Assembly: GCF_000231115.1 (NCBI RefSeq)
Contig: NW_006889834.1
Span: forward strand, 193,069-257,068
Direction: 5' to 3'
DNA length: 64,000 nt
Origin: Vittaforma corneae ATCC 50505
Lineage: Eukaryota; Microsporidia; Nosematidae
Shown here: positions 29,043 to 39,350 of the stretch, piece by piece
Numbering within the stretch: position 1 is the stretch's first letter
Layout of the letters: the number at the start of each line of letters is the position of its first letter
Position numbers and translations under genes: made by a program
Notes under the pieces: generated by a model
The model's input: only the letters and a program-made list of their open reading frames with translations
The model's database searches: none
What the model was told of the DNA's origin: nothing

Positions 29043-29543
29043 TTATTGCTCTAATGATGACTTGCTAATGAAGAAGAGATTGTATCTAAACTTCTTTGAA
29101 TGCATCCACAACTTGTAGCAGGTTATGGACACGATGAATATGAAATACAACACTAAAATTGGAGCATATACTGGCAGGTCCAGGAACGGAAAATATGTTA
29201 TGAAAAACGCCACCGCAATTATTTGTGAACACATTTTCCAGAAATCAAACTCAGGAAGACGTCGGACATATGGTCTAAAGTCATTATCGATATTTCTTGG
29301 ATTGTAGCTCTCATCTTCAGTGTTTTCAAATGGATCCGGGATGTTTTCATCCTTTGGTGTCAGAAATAGAATGGTGGCATGAAGCAAATAGACCCCCACG
29401 AAGTAAGTTACTACGGAGTGGGTTTTGATTCGCAGTATTCTACGTATATACAAAAGCAGAAGAAACCCGGTAAACGTCCATCTTGGATAGATCAGCGGAG
29501 AAAGATTATCTGCAATGTATTGATCTAATGTTCCAAAATCCAT
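29043..29543 (-). CDS. RER1: Rer1-type ER retrieval receptor
   Basis: Golgi membrane protein that returns ER membrane proteins in COPI vesicles. 166 residues, the usual length being about 190. CCGCACCC abuts the ATG. Four hydrophobic segments lie around residues 18-35, 44-62, 105-125 and 126-145. The family block FRPYVRRLPEFDFWKMCSQIIAVAFFITYF is intact, as are IYPRWTFTGFLLLLYIRRI and VGVYLLHATILFLTPK. The Lys-rich C-terminal tail (MHSKKFRYNLFF) fits COPI binding. Confidence 0.94.
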   Translation of the reverse strand: MDFGTLDQYIADNLSPLIYPRWTFTGFLLLLYIRRILRIKTHSVVTYFVGVYLLHATILFLTPKDENIPDPFENTEDESYNPRNIDNDFRPYVRRLPEFDFWKMCSQIIAVAFFITYFPFLDLPVYAPILVLYFIFIVSITCYKLWMHSKKFRYNLFFISKSSLEQ

Positions 29544-29782
29544 GGGTGCGGAAAGACGTTGAAAATTTAAAAAACAGAAACCAAGTAAAAGACAAGATCG
29601 GGACTTGTGTTTAGGTATTTTAATGGTAGGCTTAGGGTATCTTTAGTATAAAGTAAATAATTGCCCAGCTCATTTGATATTGCATGCCGCTGGATAAAAT
29701 AGTGAAATATAGAAAAGTACATGCTACATAGCATACTGGATTACAGACTTGTCATTTTTGATGATATGCATCTTTTTTAGAG

Positions 29783-30685
29783 CTAGCTTGGCCTAATTGC
29801 GAATCCACACTGCGTTTTGAACACATACAACTGCTGAATTCCTGCATATTCGCCGTACTTTTCTGTCCACATCCTTTGGATTCCTGAGTACATCTTATCT
29901 GTTAATGTTTTATGCTTCAGATTAAACTCCTTTATGGAGTATCTGATTATGTGGGTGTCAAGAGGAACCACATGAAAAAACCTCAACGAGGTCAAGCATA
30001 TGCAGTCAGCCACTTTTCGTCCCACTCCCTTTATGTTCATTAGTATGCTTCTTGCAGATTCGAATGAAATTGCAGACCAGTTAACATTGTTATCTTGTAA
30101 AAACCGTGCGGCGTCGATAATAAATGTAGATCTATACCCAAACCTTTGTTCCTGCAAATTTAATAAACTTTTCTCAATGGTCTTCAAGTCAGGAAACTTA
30201 AAAACCTTTAATGCTCTGAAAGCGTCAGAGATTTCATCTATTCCCGGCAGAACACTGCAAACGTGGCTCCCATTTATAGTGCCACTCTGCTTGTATCTGG
30301 AAAGCATGGCCTCTACCTCAAAGGGCGTCCCCAAAGAATATATAAACTTGACCATTTTGCTGATTCGCTTTATATTATTGTTTGAACTGCAAATAAAAGA
30401 AAATATTGCGGAATTAATGTCGTTTGTAAGAAACCTGAGTCCGTCTTCCTTAAGGCTGCTGGGCAGCTGAACATCTAAGTTGAAGAACTTTTCCAAGGCT
30501 TGTTCAATCTGGTCACATGTCTCAACAAAATACACTTTTCTGTTGTACTGTGCGAGAATTGCAAGACAGTTGTGAACATTTCCAAGGAAAAGAGTGTTAT
30601 TTGCATGTTCAAAGTGAAATATCTGCCCGCTAAAAAGAGTCTGTTTCAGATCGATAAAGCAGTGGCTGTTCAGTTCTCTCCACAT
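29783..30685 (-). CDS. OGG1: 8-oxoguanine DNA glycosylase
   Basis: Base-excision repair glycosylase/lyase that removes 8-oxoG. The start is taken at 30685, where the bases CCC sit immediately before the ATG; the ATG at 30691 would put the signal inside the gene. With 300 residues, the helix-hairpin-helix MNIKGVGRKVADC holds the catalytic Lys (K224) and VVPLDTHI the Asp (D243) needed for catalysis. CSSNNNI (about 99-105) matches the DNA-intercalating Asn loop of OGG1. Full length for the family's nuclear form. Confidence 0.93.
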   Translation of the reverse strand: MWRELNSHCFIDLKQTLFSGQIFHFEHANNTLFLGNVHNCLAILAQYNRKVYFVETCDQIEQALEKFFNLDVQLPSSLKEDGLRFLTNDINSAIFSFICSSNNNIKRISKMVKFIYSLGTPFEVEAMLSRYKQSGTINGSHVCSVLPGIDEISDAFRALKVFKFPDLKTIEKSLLNLQEQRFGYRSTFIIDAARFLQDNNVNWSAISFESARSILMNIKGVGRKVADCICLTSLRFFHVVPLDTHIIRYSIKEFNLKHKTLTDKMYSGIQRMWTEKYGEYAGIQQLYVFKTQCGFAIRPS

Positions 30686-30852
30686 GGGCATAGTGCATCC
30701 ATCCTATTAGACCAAGGCTGTGCTGTAAATAAATTAAGCAACAACTCGACCGTAGGGCCGAGTCAAACATGATCTAACGTAGCTGGGCCCAGTCTTGTTA
30801 AACACTTTCAAAGTATAGTGCACAAGTGAAATTTTTTAACAAACAGTACCCA

Positions 30853-31383
30853 ATGGAAACGAAAAGTTGCGAAGAATTTATTGTGGGATTCTGTCCAAAT
30901 GAAGAATTCTATGTAGAGCATGTGACAGCAAAGTGTCCGCATCCACATATAGCATCTGAAAGAAATGAGTATTCCACAGCAAAAGCCGCATATTCGTTTG
31001 AGCATAAAGTTCTCGAGCACTTTAAGGAAATTCTCGACGAAGTAGATAAGAAAGTGGCCATTAACATCCAAGTGACGTCAAAGGAGACAGTAGACGAAAG
31101 CCATTATGATGCGTTGAATGAGTGCGAATCACTCATCGAGCTTAAAAATCCATTCGACTTTGATTTTGAAAAAATTCACAGTTTGCTGGTTTTGCATGGA
31201 AGACTAATAGAACATATTGATCTGAGCAAGACATCAAGGGCACTTGATGTCTGTAAGAATTGTGGCGCCTTCAAGGAGTACTCAAAGCCCTGTATTCATA
31301 AGTTTTGTGAAAAGTATCAAAGGCTAAGAGATATTGTTAGTAAACTTGAAAGAAAACTGCCACAAAAGCCAACACTTAGCTGA
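30853..31383 (+). CDS. LUC7: U1 snRNP-associated protein Luc7
   Basis: Stabilises U1 snRNA pairing with the 5' splice site. The start at 30853 follows AGTACCCA, giving 176 residues. The first zinc finger is seen as CEEFIVGFCPNEEF followed by CPHPH, then a helical spacer (FEHKVLEHFKEILDEVDKKVAI) typical of Luc7. The second finger begins VCKNCGAF, but the usual downstream His of GKxHxGY is replaced by CIHKFCEKY, so its last ligand may be Cys. Retention implies that some spliceosomal introns persist in this genome, although I saw none in the window. Confidence 0.9.
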   Translation: METKSCEEFIVGFCPNEEFYVEHVTAKCPHPHIASERNEYSTAKAAYSFEHKVLEHFKEILDEVDKKVAINIQVTSKETVDESHYDALNECESLIELKNPFDFDFEKIHSLLVLHGRLIEHIDLSKTSRALDVCKNCGAFKEYSKPCIHKFCEKYQRLRDIVSKLERKLPQKPTLS

Positions 31384-31616
31384 TTCACTAGCATTTGTTG
31401 CTGGCAAAGCTTGGCATGGAGTATTTGAGCAACGGTGTGATTATTTATGGGGCAATACAGCCTTTCAGCTAGTATGTGGTGGCTAATAAAATGGTAATGG
31501 TCTGTGTCAAAGACATCACAAATTAAGTGTTGAATAGATAAGGTATTATGCTTGTGTTGCATTGGTCTATAACCTTGAAAAACTATCTAAACTTTTCACA
31601 TCAACGGATATTTACT

Positions 31617-31961
31617 CTAGCCAGCAGCACTGTTTATTTTTTCTATTATTTTACTGATCAGCTTATCCTCCAACCTTGATAAGCTCGGAATACAGATTTT
31701 AGCCTCACTCACTGACTGGGGGAGTAAAGTTATAACCATAGCAACTTCCTCCTGATTTAACCCAAGCTCCGTCAAAAAGAACTTCAAATCGACAAGTGCG
31801 GACTTGTCTTCAATTTTGCAAAACATTTCGGCGTATTCAAGTGTCTTTGTATAAATCCGATAGGACTCTGCCCTTGTATTTTTATAGCGAGTCTTGAGTG
31901 GTGCCAATAAATGATATGCTTCACTGATTGAGATCGGGAGCGGCTCTTGGCTGCTCTTCAT
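31617..31961 (-). CDS. RPB4: RNA polymerase II subunit Rpb4
   Basis: Stalk subunit of RNA polymerase II that pairs with Rpb7. 114 residues; TATCCCAAA precedes the ATG. The order matches Rpb4: a short N-terminus ISEAYHLLAPLK, the helix KTLEYAEMFCKI, then the HRDC-like helices LKFFLTELGLNQEEVAMVITLLPQSVSEAKICIPSL and a C-terminal helix. It lacks the long insert of yeast Rpb4. Divergent promoter with the gene starting at 32194. Confidence 0.9.
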   Translation of the reverse strand: MKSSQEPLPISISEAYHLLAPLKTRYKNTRAESYRIYTKTLEYAEMFCKIEDKSALVDLKFFLTELGLNQEEVAMVITLLPQSVSEAKICIPSLSRLEDKLISKIIEKINSAAG

Positions 31962-32183
31962 TTTGGGATAGAAAGCAAAAAATGTTTTTGGTGGGAAAAT
32001 TTGGAGAAGAAGAATCGCATGCCAGGACCAATCTAAACGATAAAGATGGAAGGATGTACTTAATTTGCAGAGAATGTATTAATGTGCTACTAGTTGATTG
32101 TCTTATCCTTCATTATCTCAAATATGTGTGCCAGCACATTTCATAGTTGCTCTTAATGTGGGCATGAAGCTTCCTAATCTCCA

Positions 32184-32186
32184 CCC
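32184..32186 (+). promoter_or_regulatory. CCC start signal deciding an upstream ATG
   Basis: CCACCCTTAGTGC stands just before the ATG at 32194. It is the only CCC near this gene and points to a start 100 bases upstream of the long open frame at 32294, which itself begins without an ATG. Confidence 0.6.
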
Positions 32187-32193
32187 TTAGTGC

Positions 32194-34294
32194 ATGGCAC
32201 AGCAAATAGAAGAATATTTGGAAATTGAGTCTGAATGTGCTCAGGAACTAAAGATATTATACAAGTATTCGAAAACTTCATGAGAAATATTCGTTGGATG
32301 ATATAGAATGGTTTTACAGATGCTTTGCTTGCCGTTTTGTAGATTTTGGTTTTCAGAAGTGTATGGTGGTTGAGATATTCTACAGATGCGAGGAACTTAT
32401 GAGTTTTGTTGATGATAGACTGTTTCTGGATGTTATTTCCAACTGGTTTGTTCTGAGAAATGGGCTTTTGTTGTGCTTCCAGTCATCAAAATTGGCTTTG
32501 CCGGATTACTTAAGTAGCTTGAATAGAAACTCGACAGTCGAATATACGTTTTTGATTGAAAGAAGCAGACGGGTAGTCGATTTTGTAAACCAGGGCCGGA
32601 TTTTTCCGTTTATGACAGACTGCCGTCTAGACGAAATCAAACTAAGCAAGAGCACGTTTAGGTATCTCATTTGCAGAAGAGTTGATATTCCTTCACTAAT
32701 GGCCTACTGCGATCTTTCAAACGAGGAAGTTCAACTAATTGCTGAAAAAATAGTAAACGATCAAGGGTTTCGGAATGGTTGTAGGAAATTCATCGAGGAT
32801 CAGGGCATATTAAGTAGCACTATGCTGATTATTGCATCCCTATGTAATGCCAAAGCAGAGTTAAGAAATAGCGTCTCCCCTAGCATTCATAAGTACTACT
32901 GTGGGAAGCATTTTGATAGTATCTACATGCCATTTTCTGCTTTTTATCCTATTCTTGAATTATCACAGTTAGAGGTATATTTTCTGTATTTATTTCACAA
33001 ATCTGATATTAAGCATGACCTTGAAGACATTGTCGAGTCGCTCAAGACTAACAATACGATTTGTGAAATGCCAAATTCCAGCACGATACTCGAGCCAAGC
33101 TTTTTTTCAATAGATTGCAGACTACCAGCGACTATAAAAGAGCGATCAACGCAAGCACAGATCTTAGACTTGGTGCTGAGTAAAGGCTATTCGATTGGGT
33201 ATGATCCCGATATTTATAAATATTTGCCTGAGTTACAAAATGAGACGTATTTTCAGAGTGTTTGTAAAAAGTTTGCCAGGGAGATAATTGAGGATGAAAT
33301 TTTTGATCCGTTACCTGTATTTTTGAAGGACATATCCCCTGTGCTTGATTATTTAAGATTAAAAGTGTCTGATGAAAGTAGATATGGGAATACTAACACT
33401 GGTGCGAAGGACACGAGAGCGGATTTCTCCTCTCAGCACAATAGCTTTGTGTGTAGCCTTGATACGTTGCATACGTCTGTCCTTCTATCAAGCTCAGAGT
33501 TCTCATCTGAAAAGCCCAAGTATCATGATGCTCTTGAAAATCGTAGTGAGATTGATGCTGCGCTTCCACTTTTGTACTTCAGAGAATGCGAGTGGTTAGA
33601 CGATGACGAAAGGTTGGTTTTGCTAGAATATTACATGGCTAAGCTTGACATTAATGTTGTTGTAGACAATTTTCTATGCACAAAGAATCCTTCAGCTAAA
33701 ACAGTGCTATATTTTACAAATAATATACAGAACATCGACGATAAACTGCTCAGAGCCAGGGTGTGTTGTAAGCTTTCTATTCCGTTCAATTCACATGATC
33801 TTTCTGAAGCAGATATCAAATTTATTGTTGATATGTCTGACGATGTATTCCAGCTCAGACAGTACATGTACTCCAACAAGATCTCCAAAACATGCATTGC
33901 AAAGTTTATATCGAAGCTTACAGCAGAACAAACAGATGTCATGTTGAGTGAAATAGATTGTGTTGGTGCAAATCCAGATTTTCTTGCTGCTTTTATAACC
34001 CACATTACATCACAGTATGAGTTTTCATATATTTGCAATTTGCTATCAAAACTTCTTGACCTGAAGGTAGCAGAAATAGTTAAGAAAATTCAGAAATACC
34101 TTATTAGGCTATTCAATGGTTTGTTTGTTCAAGAAGATTACATTCCTCTGGCCGAGAGTTTGTATTCAAGGATGCTTGGATTTGAGGATTGTGAAATCAA
34201 AAGCAACAACGACAAAATATTAATTTTAATTGGCAGTGCAGCCAAGATGATGAAAAAGGAGCCATTCATTGGCAATTTAAAAGCAAATGAATAA
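32194..34294 (+). CDS. Large helical protein of unknown function, frame broken near the start
   Basis: About 695 residues if joined. The long frame from 32294 has no ATG near its start, but an ATG at 32194 with CCC 7 bases upstream opens 29 codons (MAQQIEEYLEIESE onward) to TGA at 32281. The +1 frame is open from 32252, so one surplus A in the AAAA run at 32272-32275 would make a continuous helix (KYS then KLHEKYSLDD). The rest is helical and Leu/Ser/Asp-rich with a polar linker near residues 390-440, and has no motif I recognise. It is followed by XPF on the same strand. Confidence 0.75.
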
Positions 34295-34457
34295 AGCCAT
34301 CGGTTGTTTAAACTATTTACTTTCTGATTTCAAAGATGCCAAAGATTCTTTTGGTAACTGATATCCGCTTGCTTGAAGCATTCCAATATTAATTTATTGA
34401 CCCTACTCTCCATAATTTTTGAGCCAGAGCAAACCACAAAAATTCCTTTAGCCCCCG

Positions 34458-36713
34458 ATGCTCTTGGAGTATGAAAAGGAAATCTTAGAAAACATCAATC
34501 ATGAAGCTTGTCTTGCAGTGATGTCAAAGGGGCTGAGATATACTGAGATTGTTCTTGCACTTTTGAAAATGTATTCGAATGAATACTGTCTTTCTTTTGT
34601 CTTGAACATGAATGAGTATGAAAATGAGTATTTTTCAAAGCAGGACATTCCCCTCTTTTGCAATGTAGGCAAGCTTGCTGCTAGTCAGAGATCTGAAAAG
34701 TATAAAAGCGGAGGAGTTTTCTACGGAAGCCCAACGGTCTTGGCTAGTGATTTTGTGAATAAAAGTGTGCAAATAGAAAAAATAAGTACGCTGATGATTT
34801 TAAATGCAGAAAATATTGAACCTGATTCCGCCATTTCTTTTATATGCTATCTATTCAAAGAAAACAACTCCCTTGGGCTAATAAAAGCATTTACATCCGA
34901 TGCCATCAAGATCTACGAAAGTGGTTTGGAGCAGATTGCAAGGTCTCTGTGCTTGAATAAAATTTTATTTTACCCACGGTTCCATGAATTGGTAAAATCA
35001 TCACTATCTGAAATAAATGTGACTCAAGTGCATCTGAGGCAAAATGAGTTCATGGGCGAAGCTACATTGCTGATCGAGGATGTTATTAAGAAAGTATACT
35101 CAAATGCGCATGGAGGCGTTGGAGAATTTGAGTATATGAAAGTACTGATTTACAACCAGCAAAGCCATGACATTGCTAATTTCAAAAAACTGATTTCTCT
35201 TTTGTTTAACACTGATTCGCTAACAACATTTTTGTACTATCAAGCAATGATAGACCAACAAAAGAAAAATAACTCTAGCAGCTCGTGGATCTTTGATGGA
35301 TCAAGCCATGCTCTTTTGGATGTTTTGAGGAAAATGCTACAAAACGACGTTGAGAAATCAAACGAAAATACTGCATCATTTGTGTTTGATATTGTCAGTG
35401 ACACATTTAGATTGGATTTAAATCCAGAGGAGCCGAAGCGTATCAAACTAGACCCAGAGTTGTCGCACGAGTGTCTTTGTAATGAAGTAAATACTATCAA
35501 AACTGCTAAAAACCTAGGCATTGATGAGAACATCAATAAATCCTGCATAGACGAGCATAAACAACAAGATGTAGAGAGCAATGAAAAGGAGGATGTTCTA
35601 TCTGAGATTTTTGAATCCAAGTTGCTATCAGGGTTTTATCTTGCAAATCCTAAAATTAAACAAATTGCTGAAATATTAAACCAAGACCTAAAAGCTAAGA
35701 CAGCCATACTCGTTCAGAACAGAACAGTTAGAAAAGCAGTCAAGCAGGTGCTGGTGAGCATTTTTATGTCTGATATTAATGTTAGTATTTTTACTCACGT
35801 TGAATTTTTGCATTCGGATGATTGTAATTACAAAAGGATTATTCTACTGAATCCAGATCTGTTGTCAATTAGAAATGTTGAATATACAGCAACGAAAGGT
35901 GGAGCTCCTTCTGTTTTTATCCTTCAGTATAAAAATACTGTTGAGGAGCAGCGCTTTTTGGAAGAAATCAGAGAGGAGAAGTATGCTTTTGAGAAGATAA
36001 TTGAAGATCGGGCTCGATTGCCTCTTAAAGTTGGGTTAGACAGAATAGACATGGATGATGGCTCACCAGATTGCAGGTATACGGTTACTGTTGATTCCAG
36101 AGAAATGAGATCCAAACTGCCATTTTTTCTTTACAGAGCGGGCAATGAGATTAACATCAAGGTTTTGGAGATCGGAGATTACTTGCTAGGCACAACCAAG
36201 TGCATCGAGAGAAAATCAATTGAAGACTTCCTTGGATCATTAAACTCAGGCCGTTTATATCAGCAGGCGCAGAGACTAACACACGCGTACACAAATCCAA
36301 TACTTCTTCTCGAATTCAACGAGGGCAAGCCAGTGCTTGGTGACTTTGACGATGTTGAAAACTTTAGAAATTCGTATATTGCCAGGTTTTGTCTTTTTTT
36401 GTACAATTTTCCTAGTTTCCAGGTCATATGGTCGAATTCCCATACCAATACCGTTAGGATTATTAGAGATATGCAAAAGAGAGACGAGGCTGAACAGAAA
36501 AGCGCCGACGAATATGATCCAGAGCTGATTGAGACACTGCTATGCATCCCCGGAATCAATAGCTTCAGTCTAAACAGAGTATGTAAAGAATTCAGAAATC
36601 TGTACGATCTTTCAGCAAGCAAAATGGAAAGACTAGAAAAGGTGCTTGATAGCATATCTGCAACAAAGGTGTATAATTTTTTCAGGCACAAGTTTTATGA
36701 GGATACCAAATAG
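34458..36713 (+). CDS. RAD1: DNA repair endonuclease XPF/Rad1
   Basis: Structure-specific 3'-flap endonuclease, catalytic partner of ERCC1 (20236-20802). 751 residues; AGCCCCCG precedes the ATG. The N-terminal helicase-like part is recognisable (MLLEYEKEILENI, GGVFYGSPTVLASDF, a degenerate helicase without a P-loop as in other XPF). A polar linker at 310-380 is followed by the ERCC4 nuclease near 535-660 with VDSREMRSKLPFFLY, the metal motif GDYLL...ERKSIEDF and GRLYQQAQRL. A C-terminal helix-hairpin-helix (LLCIPGINSFSLNRVC) closes the protein. All catalytic residues are present. Confidence 0.96.
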   Translation: MLLEYEKEILENINHEACLAVMSKGLRYTEIVLALLKMYSNEYCLSFVLNMNEYENEYFSKQDIPLFCNVGKLAASQRSEKYKSGGVFYGSPTVLASDFVNKSVQIEKISTLMILNAENIEPDSAISFICYLFKENNSLGLIKAFTSDAIKIYESGLEQIARSLCLNKILFYPRFHELVKSSLSEINVTQVHLRQNEFMGEATLLIEDVIKKVYSNAHGGVGEFEYMKVLIYNQQSHDIANFKKLISLLFNTDSLTTFLYYQAMIDQQKKNNSSSSWIFDGSSHALLDVLRKMLQNDVEKSNENTASFVFDIVSDTFRLDLNPEEPKRIKLDPELSHECLCNEVNTIKTAKNLGIDENINKSCIDEHKQQDVESNEKEDVLSEIFESKLLSGFYLANPKIKQIAEILNQDLKAKTAILVQNRTVRKAVKQVLVSIFMSDINVSIFTHVEFLHSDDCNYKRIILLNPDLLSIRNVEYTATKGGAPSVFILQYKNTVEEQRFLEEIREEKYAFEKIIEDRARLPLKVGLDRIDMDDGSPDCRYTVTVDSREMRSKLPFFLYRAGNEINIKVLEIGDYLLGTTKCIERKSIEDFLGSLNSGRLYQQAQRLTHAYTNPILLLEFNEGKPVLGDFDDVENFRNSYIARFCLFLYNFPSFQVIWSNSHTNTVRIIRDMQKRDEAEQKSADEYDPELIETLLCIPGINSFSLNRVCKEFRNLYDLSASKMERLEKVLDSISATKVYNFFRHKFYEDTK

Positions 36714-36844
36714 CCATCAGAATAAAAGACCTTATTGATATACTATTGCTAGTATTTTATAATTGCTGAAACCTGCCAGAACTGGTCACTATGTGTGGCA
36801 TGTTGCTATCAATAAGCATCAGTGGTGGCGGGTTCCAATATTTT

Positions 36845-36881
36845 CTGTGAAAACGAATTACGATCATTCAGGTTTTCACAG
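36845..36881. other. 10-bp perfect inverted repeat upstream of the 36940 gene
   Basis: CTGTGAAAAC (36845-36854) pairs perfectly with GTTTTCACAG (36872-36881) across a 17-base loop, 58 bases before the next ATG. It could be an operator, an RNA hairpin or a 3'-end structure of XPF. The surrounding 226-bp spacer holds no gene. Confidence 0.55.
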
Positions 36882-36939
36882 GCCTAATCTTTTGTATCAG
36901 TTTTATCGTTCCTTTTTGAAAATTTTAAATACTTGAGCC

Positions 36940-38224
36940 ATGAAAAACAAAACATCAGATTTGGCAAGTAATGAGGAATGCAGGAAAGTATGGGAAATAT
37001 CTGATGCCCAGGCTACTATAAACCATGGCTATTCCCTAGAATTAATTGATCCAAATTGTATCATGCGAGTTAATAGCTGCTTTGTCGAAGAGCTAACTCT
37101 TGATGATGTTTCCTTGAAATCTCAGCATGAAAACATCTGCAACAAGGATGCTTTGAACTGTAAGAACACGATGAAACTTAGCAACATACAGTCTGTGGAA
37201 CTTGAAAATGCCATAGAAAGTGCAGAGGGCAAGGGGGGCAAATTTGTGATGCCTAGGAGTATGGCAAGTCCATTCAGATCGCCAATAACACCGAATGTTG
37301 CAAATTTAAAAGTAAGAATTGAAGATAGGGTTTCTTCTAAATTGTTAAAAGCTGAAGAAAAGAGCATTAGAATGCTTGATGCAAATGTTGCAGCAGCAAG
37401 TTACATCAAAAACAGCTCTGACATTGATATGGATAACGGCCACATGGCTAGACAAAAAAGACGTTCATCTGTTGCTGCAGAGATTAGGATCAAAAGGCAG
37501 ATCGAAGAAGACACCAAGGCTTCAAAAAACGACGATTTCGTAAAATCTCCATTTGAACTGATGTTTTGTGGAATTTCCAAACCTAAAAAGTTGCCACTTA
37601 AAATACAAAGCGAAGCCTCAATTTTCGATATTTTCAACATTAGAGCATCTATTTTACAAGACAGGACAAATTCCCCAAGAAAATCTGGTGTCTTTAAGCA
37701 CAAGTGCATTTCAGATGAGGATAAGATGCTCAATTCCAGGTTCTTTCTAAACGAAGATCCATCCATAGAAGCTAGCAGGCAAGATTGTGCTGAATCAGTT
37801 GGTGAAAATCAGTCTATACTGGAGCACAATGACACTTTTGAGTGACATTTCGGAATATCTTCCAGACAAAAATTACTATAAATTAAAGGAAACGAACACA
37901 AAACTAAATGAAGGATATACGACTATTGAGCCAAAGCGGAAAGCCATCATTGAAATTTCCAATTGCCCCAAATCGTTTTTTAGAAAAAACAATCGACCAC
38001 GGCGGGTTTGCTTCTGCACTGACGCTTCAAATGTTGTGCATAATCCTGGTGGCACAATCAATCCAATTATTGAAAAATCCGCCACGGTCGAGCCTAGCTT
38101 TGAGTGGAGTGGCGAAAAACAAGTCGTAGAAATTGTCAAAAGAATTGATTTGTGGCCGGAGATGTCCCAAGATGATTATGTTTGCAGACCAATAGACAAA
38201 AAGCTGAATCTTGAAAATTCATAA
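36940..38224 (+). CDS. Polar low-complexity protein of unknown function, frame broken
   Basis: The first frame (301 residues) ends at TGA 37843; the overlapping +1 frame continues to 38224. The second frame has no CCC before any ATG in the overlap, so one gene of about 427 residues is likelier than two. A TTTT run at 37836-37839 or an AAAA run at 37805-37808 could carry the surplus base. The protein is disordered, Ser/Asn/Lys-rich, with SP/TP sites (RSPITP, NSPRK) and basic patches (RQKRRSSVAAEIRIKRQ). The C-terminal part has PRRVCFC, which fits the RVxF docking motif for protein phosphatase 1. It may be a nuclear or cell-cycle regulator; this is inference only. Confidence 0.65.
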
Positions 38225-38406
38225 AAATACAAGTATATAACTAAGGCACTAGGGAAGATCCAGTGATATTGAAAATAGCCAAAGAAGCGCCTCGACTGAA
38301 AAGATCTCCAATGTTGTTATATAAATCTGTGTGAAAAGCATCAACTTTGGGTATTTTCTACTTGCTTTTAAAATGTTTAAAGCCCAATGGATCCTCCATC
38401 CACGAA

Positions 38407-39135
38407 ATGCCAAAAATAATAGCTGTCATGAGCGGGAAAGGCGGTGTTGGCAAATCGAGTGTTTCCATTGCAATAGCGGCTATTGTCTCAGAAAAATACT
38501 CGACTGTTCTTTTGGACTTTGATATCTGTGGGCCAAGTACAACAACAGCACTGAATGCTACTGGCAGTCTTATAAAAGTAGAAAATGGATTTAAGCCAGT
38601 AAGCTGCAGCAGTACTTTGGATGTTCTCTCCTTTGGATCTATTCTCAATCCAAGTGATGCTGTCATATGGAGAGGTCCTAAGAAGCTTATGTTTCTTAAT
38701 CTTTTTTTCAATTCTATTCAAAGCTACGACTATGTGATCATTGATACGCCGCCAGGTATTTCAGAAGAACATGATTTTCTTGCAGACAAAGGCGTAAGTG
38801 TTATTATTGTTACTACTCCCCAAAATATCTCCTTGAATGACACGCAAAGATGCATTGAATTCTGCTTGAGCCGAAACATTAGTATTTTAGGAGTCATTGA
38901 AAACATGTCAAGTTTTAGATGTGAGTGTTGTGGCGAGATAGTCCATCCCTTTGGATCCAAAGGTGGAAAACAGCTGTCCGATGAATATGGGTTGAAATTT
39001 CTGTGTGAGCTACCGATTGAGGCAAGATTTTCAGGACTGATTGATGCAGGCAGGTTCAAGGAAGGATACAAGACACTAGAAACGTGCGAAATTATCAGAA
39101 AGATTCTTGTCGGTGAACTGTGTCTTCTCAAATAA
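38407..39135 (+). CDS. CFD1: Cytosolic Fe-S scaffold P-loop ATPase Cfd1 (NUBP2)
   Basis: Mrp/NBP35-family ATPase that assembles [4Fe-4S] clusters in the cytosol. The start at 38407 (MPKIIAVMSG) leaves 242 residues. Deviant Walker A GKGGVGKSS (10-18), LLDFDICGPS switch, DYVIIDTPPG, and the cluster-bridging Cys pair C172-x2-C175 in RCECCG are all present. The N-terminal four-Cys ferredoxin-like motif of Nbp35 is absent, which favours Cfd1/NUBP2. The YAH1-type ferredoxin (43159) from the mitosomal part of Fe-S biogenesis is in the same window. Confidence 0.9.
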   Translation: MPKIIAVMSGKGGVGKSSVSIAIAAIVSEKYSTVLLDFDICGPSTTTALNATGSLIKVENGFKPVSCSSTLDVLSFGSILNPSDAVIWRGPKKLMFLNLFFNSIQSYDYVIIDTPPGISEEHDFLADKGVSVIIVTTPQNISLNDTQRCIEFCLSRNISILGVIENMSSFRCECCGEIVHPFGSKGGKQLSDEYGLKFLCELPIEARFSGLIDAGRFKEGYKTLETCEIIRKILVGELCLLK

Positions 39136-39350
39136 TTAGTAGATCATGCATTAAATATGTTTTATTAACTATTTTAAACAAATCTCTGTGGCTGACAATA
39201 TGCCACTTCTCTGTCATTGCATTTTGCACAATCTACACTACTACTACATTAACACGAACGAGTGTTGGACGCTTCATAGCATTAACTAAATAGTAGTAGC
39301 CGAGAGTGGATGGTTAAACGCTAATTAATTTAATATATTAACTTGCCGAG

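Noticed and set aside
37787..38224. Treating the 145-codon frame as an independent gene
   Set aside because: Starts inside the preceding coding frame without a CCC signal; the +1 break pattern of the window explains it better.
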